From Deltaproteobacteria bacterium (lineage in GTDB: Bacteria > DRYD01), in the NCBI GenBank assembly GCA_028276365.1, contig JAPYWL010000008.1, positions 1-40,379 of the forward strand: a stretch of 40,379 nucleotides of DNA, in the 5' to 3' direction. Position 1 is the first letter of the stretch, and each line of letters begins with the position of its first letter. Under the pieces are notes generated by a model. The model was not told the DNA's origin and searched no databases. It worked only from the letters and a program-made list of their open reading frames with translations. Positions 39,079 through 40,379 of this stretch are shown one piece after another. Both the position numbers and the translations under genes were made by a program.

Positions 39079-39896
39079 AATTATTTTGCTTATTTTTTAT
39101 CTTTTATAGTTGTACCTTTTTATTTAAGATTTCTTTTAATGGATTTTTATTTTAATTCCTATTTAATTTTTAAACATTGAGATATTTTTAAGTTATTATA
39201 AAGATTTTTTATTTTTTGTTTTTTAGTTTTTGAATTGCTATTTTTTATTTTTTAGTATTTAATTTTTTAATTATTGTTTTACTTTTAGATTTTAGTTTTT
39301 TGTTTATGAGAATTTATTTTTTATAAATATTTTATTTTTTTTTCTATTTTCCTTTATATTTTTAATTTTTAGATTTATTTTTGTAGGATTTTTTTTGTTT
39401 GTTATTTAATTTTTGTTTGTTTTTTGGTTGTTTTTTTAGATTGAGAATAATTTTTAATTTATTTTTTGGAATATTTTTTGTTTTTTCTAAATTTTATGGG
39501 CTCTAATTTTTTTTTGTTTTTTTAGGGTGTTTTTTGAAATTTATTTTTGAAGGTTATTTTTTGGGTTTTTGATTTACTTTTTAGTTTGTGTTTTTTATTT
39601 TATTAGGAATAGTTTTTTTTAGGGAATATTTTAATTTTTTTTAGTTTTTGTTTTATTAAGAATTTTAATTACTGCATCAATAAGTTAAGCAGCTAAATAA
39701 GCAGTTAGATATGCTTTAATGTAATATTAATTAAGAAGATAATAATTATCAAAAAATTGTAAGAAGTCTTGATTTTTTAGAAGATGGCAATTAATTTTTA
39801 ATTGTAGTAGTTAACGATGTTAAAAAAAAGATATATTTAGAATAAGTAAAATAAAAGAAAGTAAAAGTAATTTTAAGATTTAGTTTTATAATTTTA

Positions 39897-40232
39897 GGGA
39901 GTATTTTTGGTAGGTAAGCCCGGTTTTGTCTTTATGGTAGCAATTTGTCTTAAATGCTAATTACTTAGCACTTTTTGCTATTTATCATATTGCTTAGGGT
40001 GGGGTTTACCATCCCTTATATCACTATAAGGGATCGTGAGCTTTTACCTCACGGTTTCACCTGTACCTTTAAGGATTTATCTTAAAGGTAGTCTGGTTTC
40101 TGTGGCACTTTCCATTAACCCATTTAAAGGTTATCTGGGATTTCCCCAGCACCCTTTTATACTAAGCCGGGACTTTCCTCAGGTATTAACTTAGTTAATA
40201 CCTGTAGCTACCACCTACCTAAATACCCCCTA
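39897..40232 (-). ncRNA. rnpB: RNase P RNA component, bacterial
   Basis: Reverse complement carries GAGGAAAGTCCCGGCT, CCACAGAAACCAGACTACC, GGTACAGGTGAAACCGTGAGGTAAAAGCTCACG, GACAAAACCGGGCTTACC; ends pair as P1 (GGTAGGT/ACCTACC). Confidence 0.96.
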
Positions 40233-40379
40233 TTAAAATATTAATTATTTTATTTTTAACAAAAATAACTTTTTTTATTGTTTTATTTTCTAATAAATTT
40301 TTGAGTTTAGGATCGTTTTTTATAATATTTAAAACTTCTTCTTGTTCAGAATCAATTTTAACTTGAATTTGACCCCTTA
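40219..40379 (-). CDS. leuS: Leucyl-tRNA synthetase, C-terminal end (truncated by window edge)
   Basis: Minus-strand frame from 40377: RGQIQVKIDSEQEEVLNIIKNDPKLKNLLENKTIKKVIFVKNKIINILIGGI* matches the LeuRS C-terminal pattern (VRGKI...KTIKKVIYVPGKLVNIV). Confidence 0.87.
   Translation of the reverse strand, partial: RGQIQVKIDSEQEEVLNIIKNDPKLKNLLENKTIKKVIFVKNKIINILIGGI

Noticed and set aside
39080-39660. c-di-AMP (ydaO-type) riboswitch upstream of kup
   Set aside because: The region is low-complexity T-rich with no conserved riboswitch motifs visible.
1-40379. CRISPR array, transposase, integrase or prophage genes
   Set aside because: No regularly spaced repeats and no recognisable recombinase, transposase or phage structural proteins found in the ORFs or sequence.

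Overview
AT-rich bacterial chromosome segment (by eye well under 30-35% GC; Arg is almost always AGA/AGG). It is mostly housekeeping genes: a NUDIX hydrolase, RNA m5C methyltransferase, SDR, GT9 and GT4 glycosyltransferases, UvrA, PPDK, S15, GatC, GatA, tRNA-Leu(UAA), nitrilase-family hydrolase, sensor kinase, pseudopilin, acylphosphatase, FeoB-like membrane protein, NuoL-like protein, Omp85/BamA (implying a diderm), metallophosphatase, DTD, RecJ, Kup, RNase P RNA, and the C-terminus of LeuRS. Items absent from the ORF track but readable in the sequence: rnpB on the minus strand (~39897-40232), the leuS 3' end overlapping it (40219-40379), a tRNA-Leu (17920-18005), and a nonsense-interrupted glycine-zipper gene on the minus strand (7090-8160). 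The best candidate for an unusual system is a compact two-gene cassette (34371-35989), a ComF/PRTase-like phosphoribosyltransferase followed by a divergent DprA/SMF Rossmann protein. It uses CGN arginine codons that are rare in the rest of the window, has direct repeats in its leader, and is followed by stem-loops, all consistent with a horizontally acquired accessory (possibly defence) module. Other notable signals are a ~115-bp dispersed repeat (3691-3806 and 28638-28755), a ~480-nt almost C-free T-rich tract upstream of kup, and a decayed region (6877-8437) around the glycine-zipper gene. No CRISPR array, IS element or prophage was seen.
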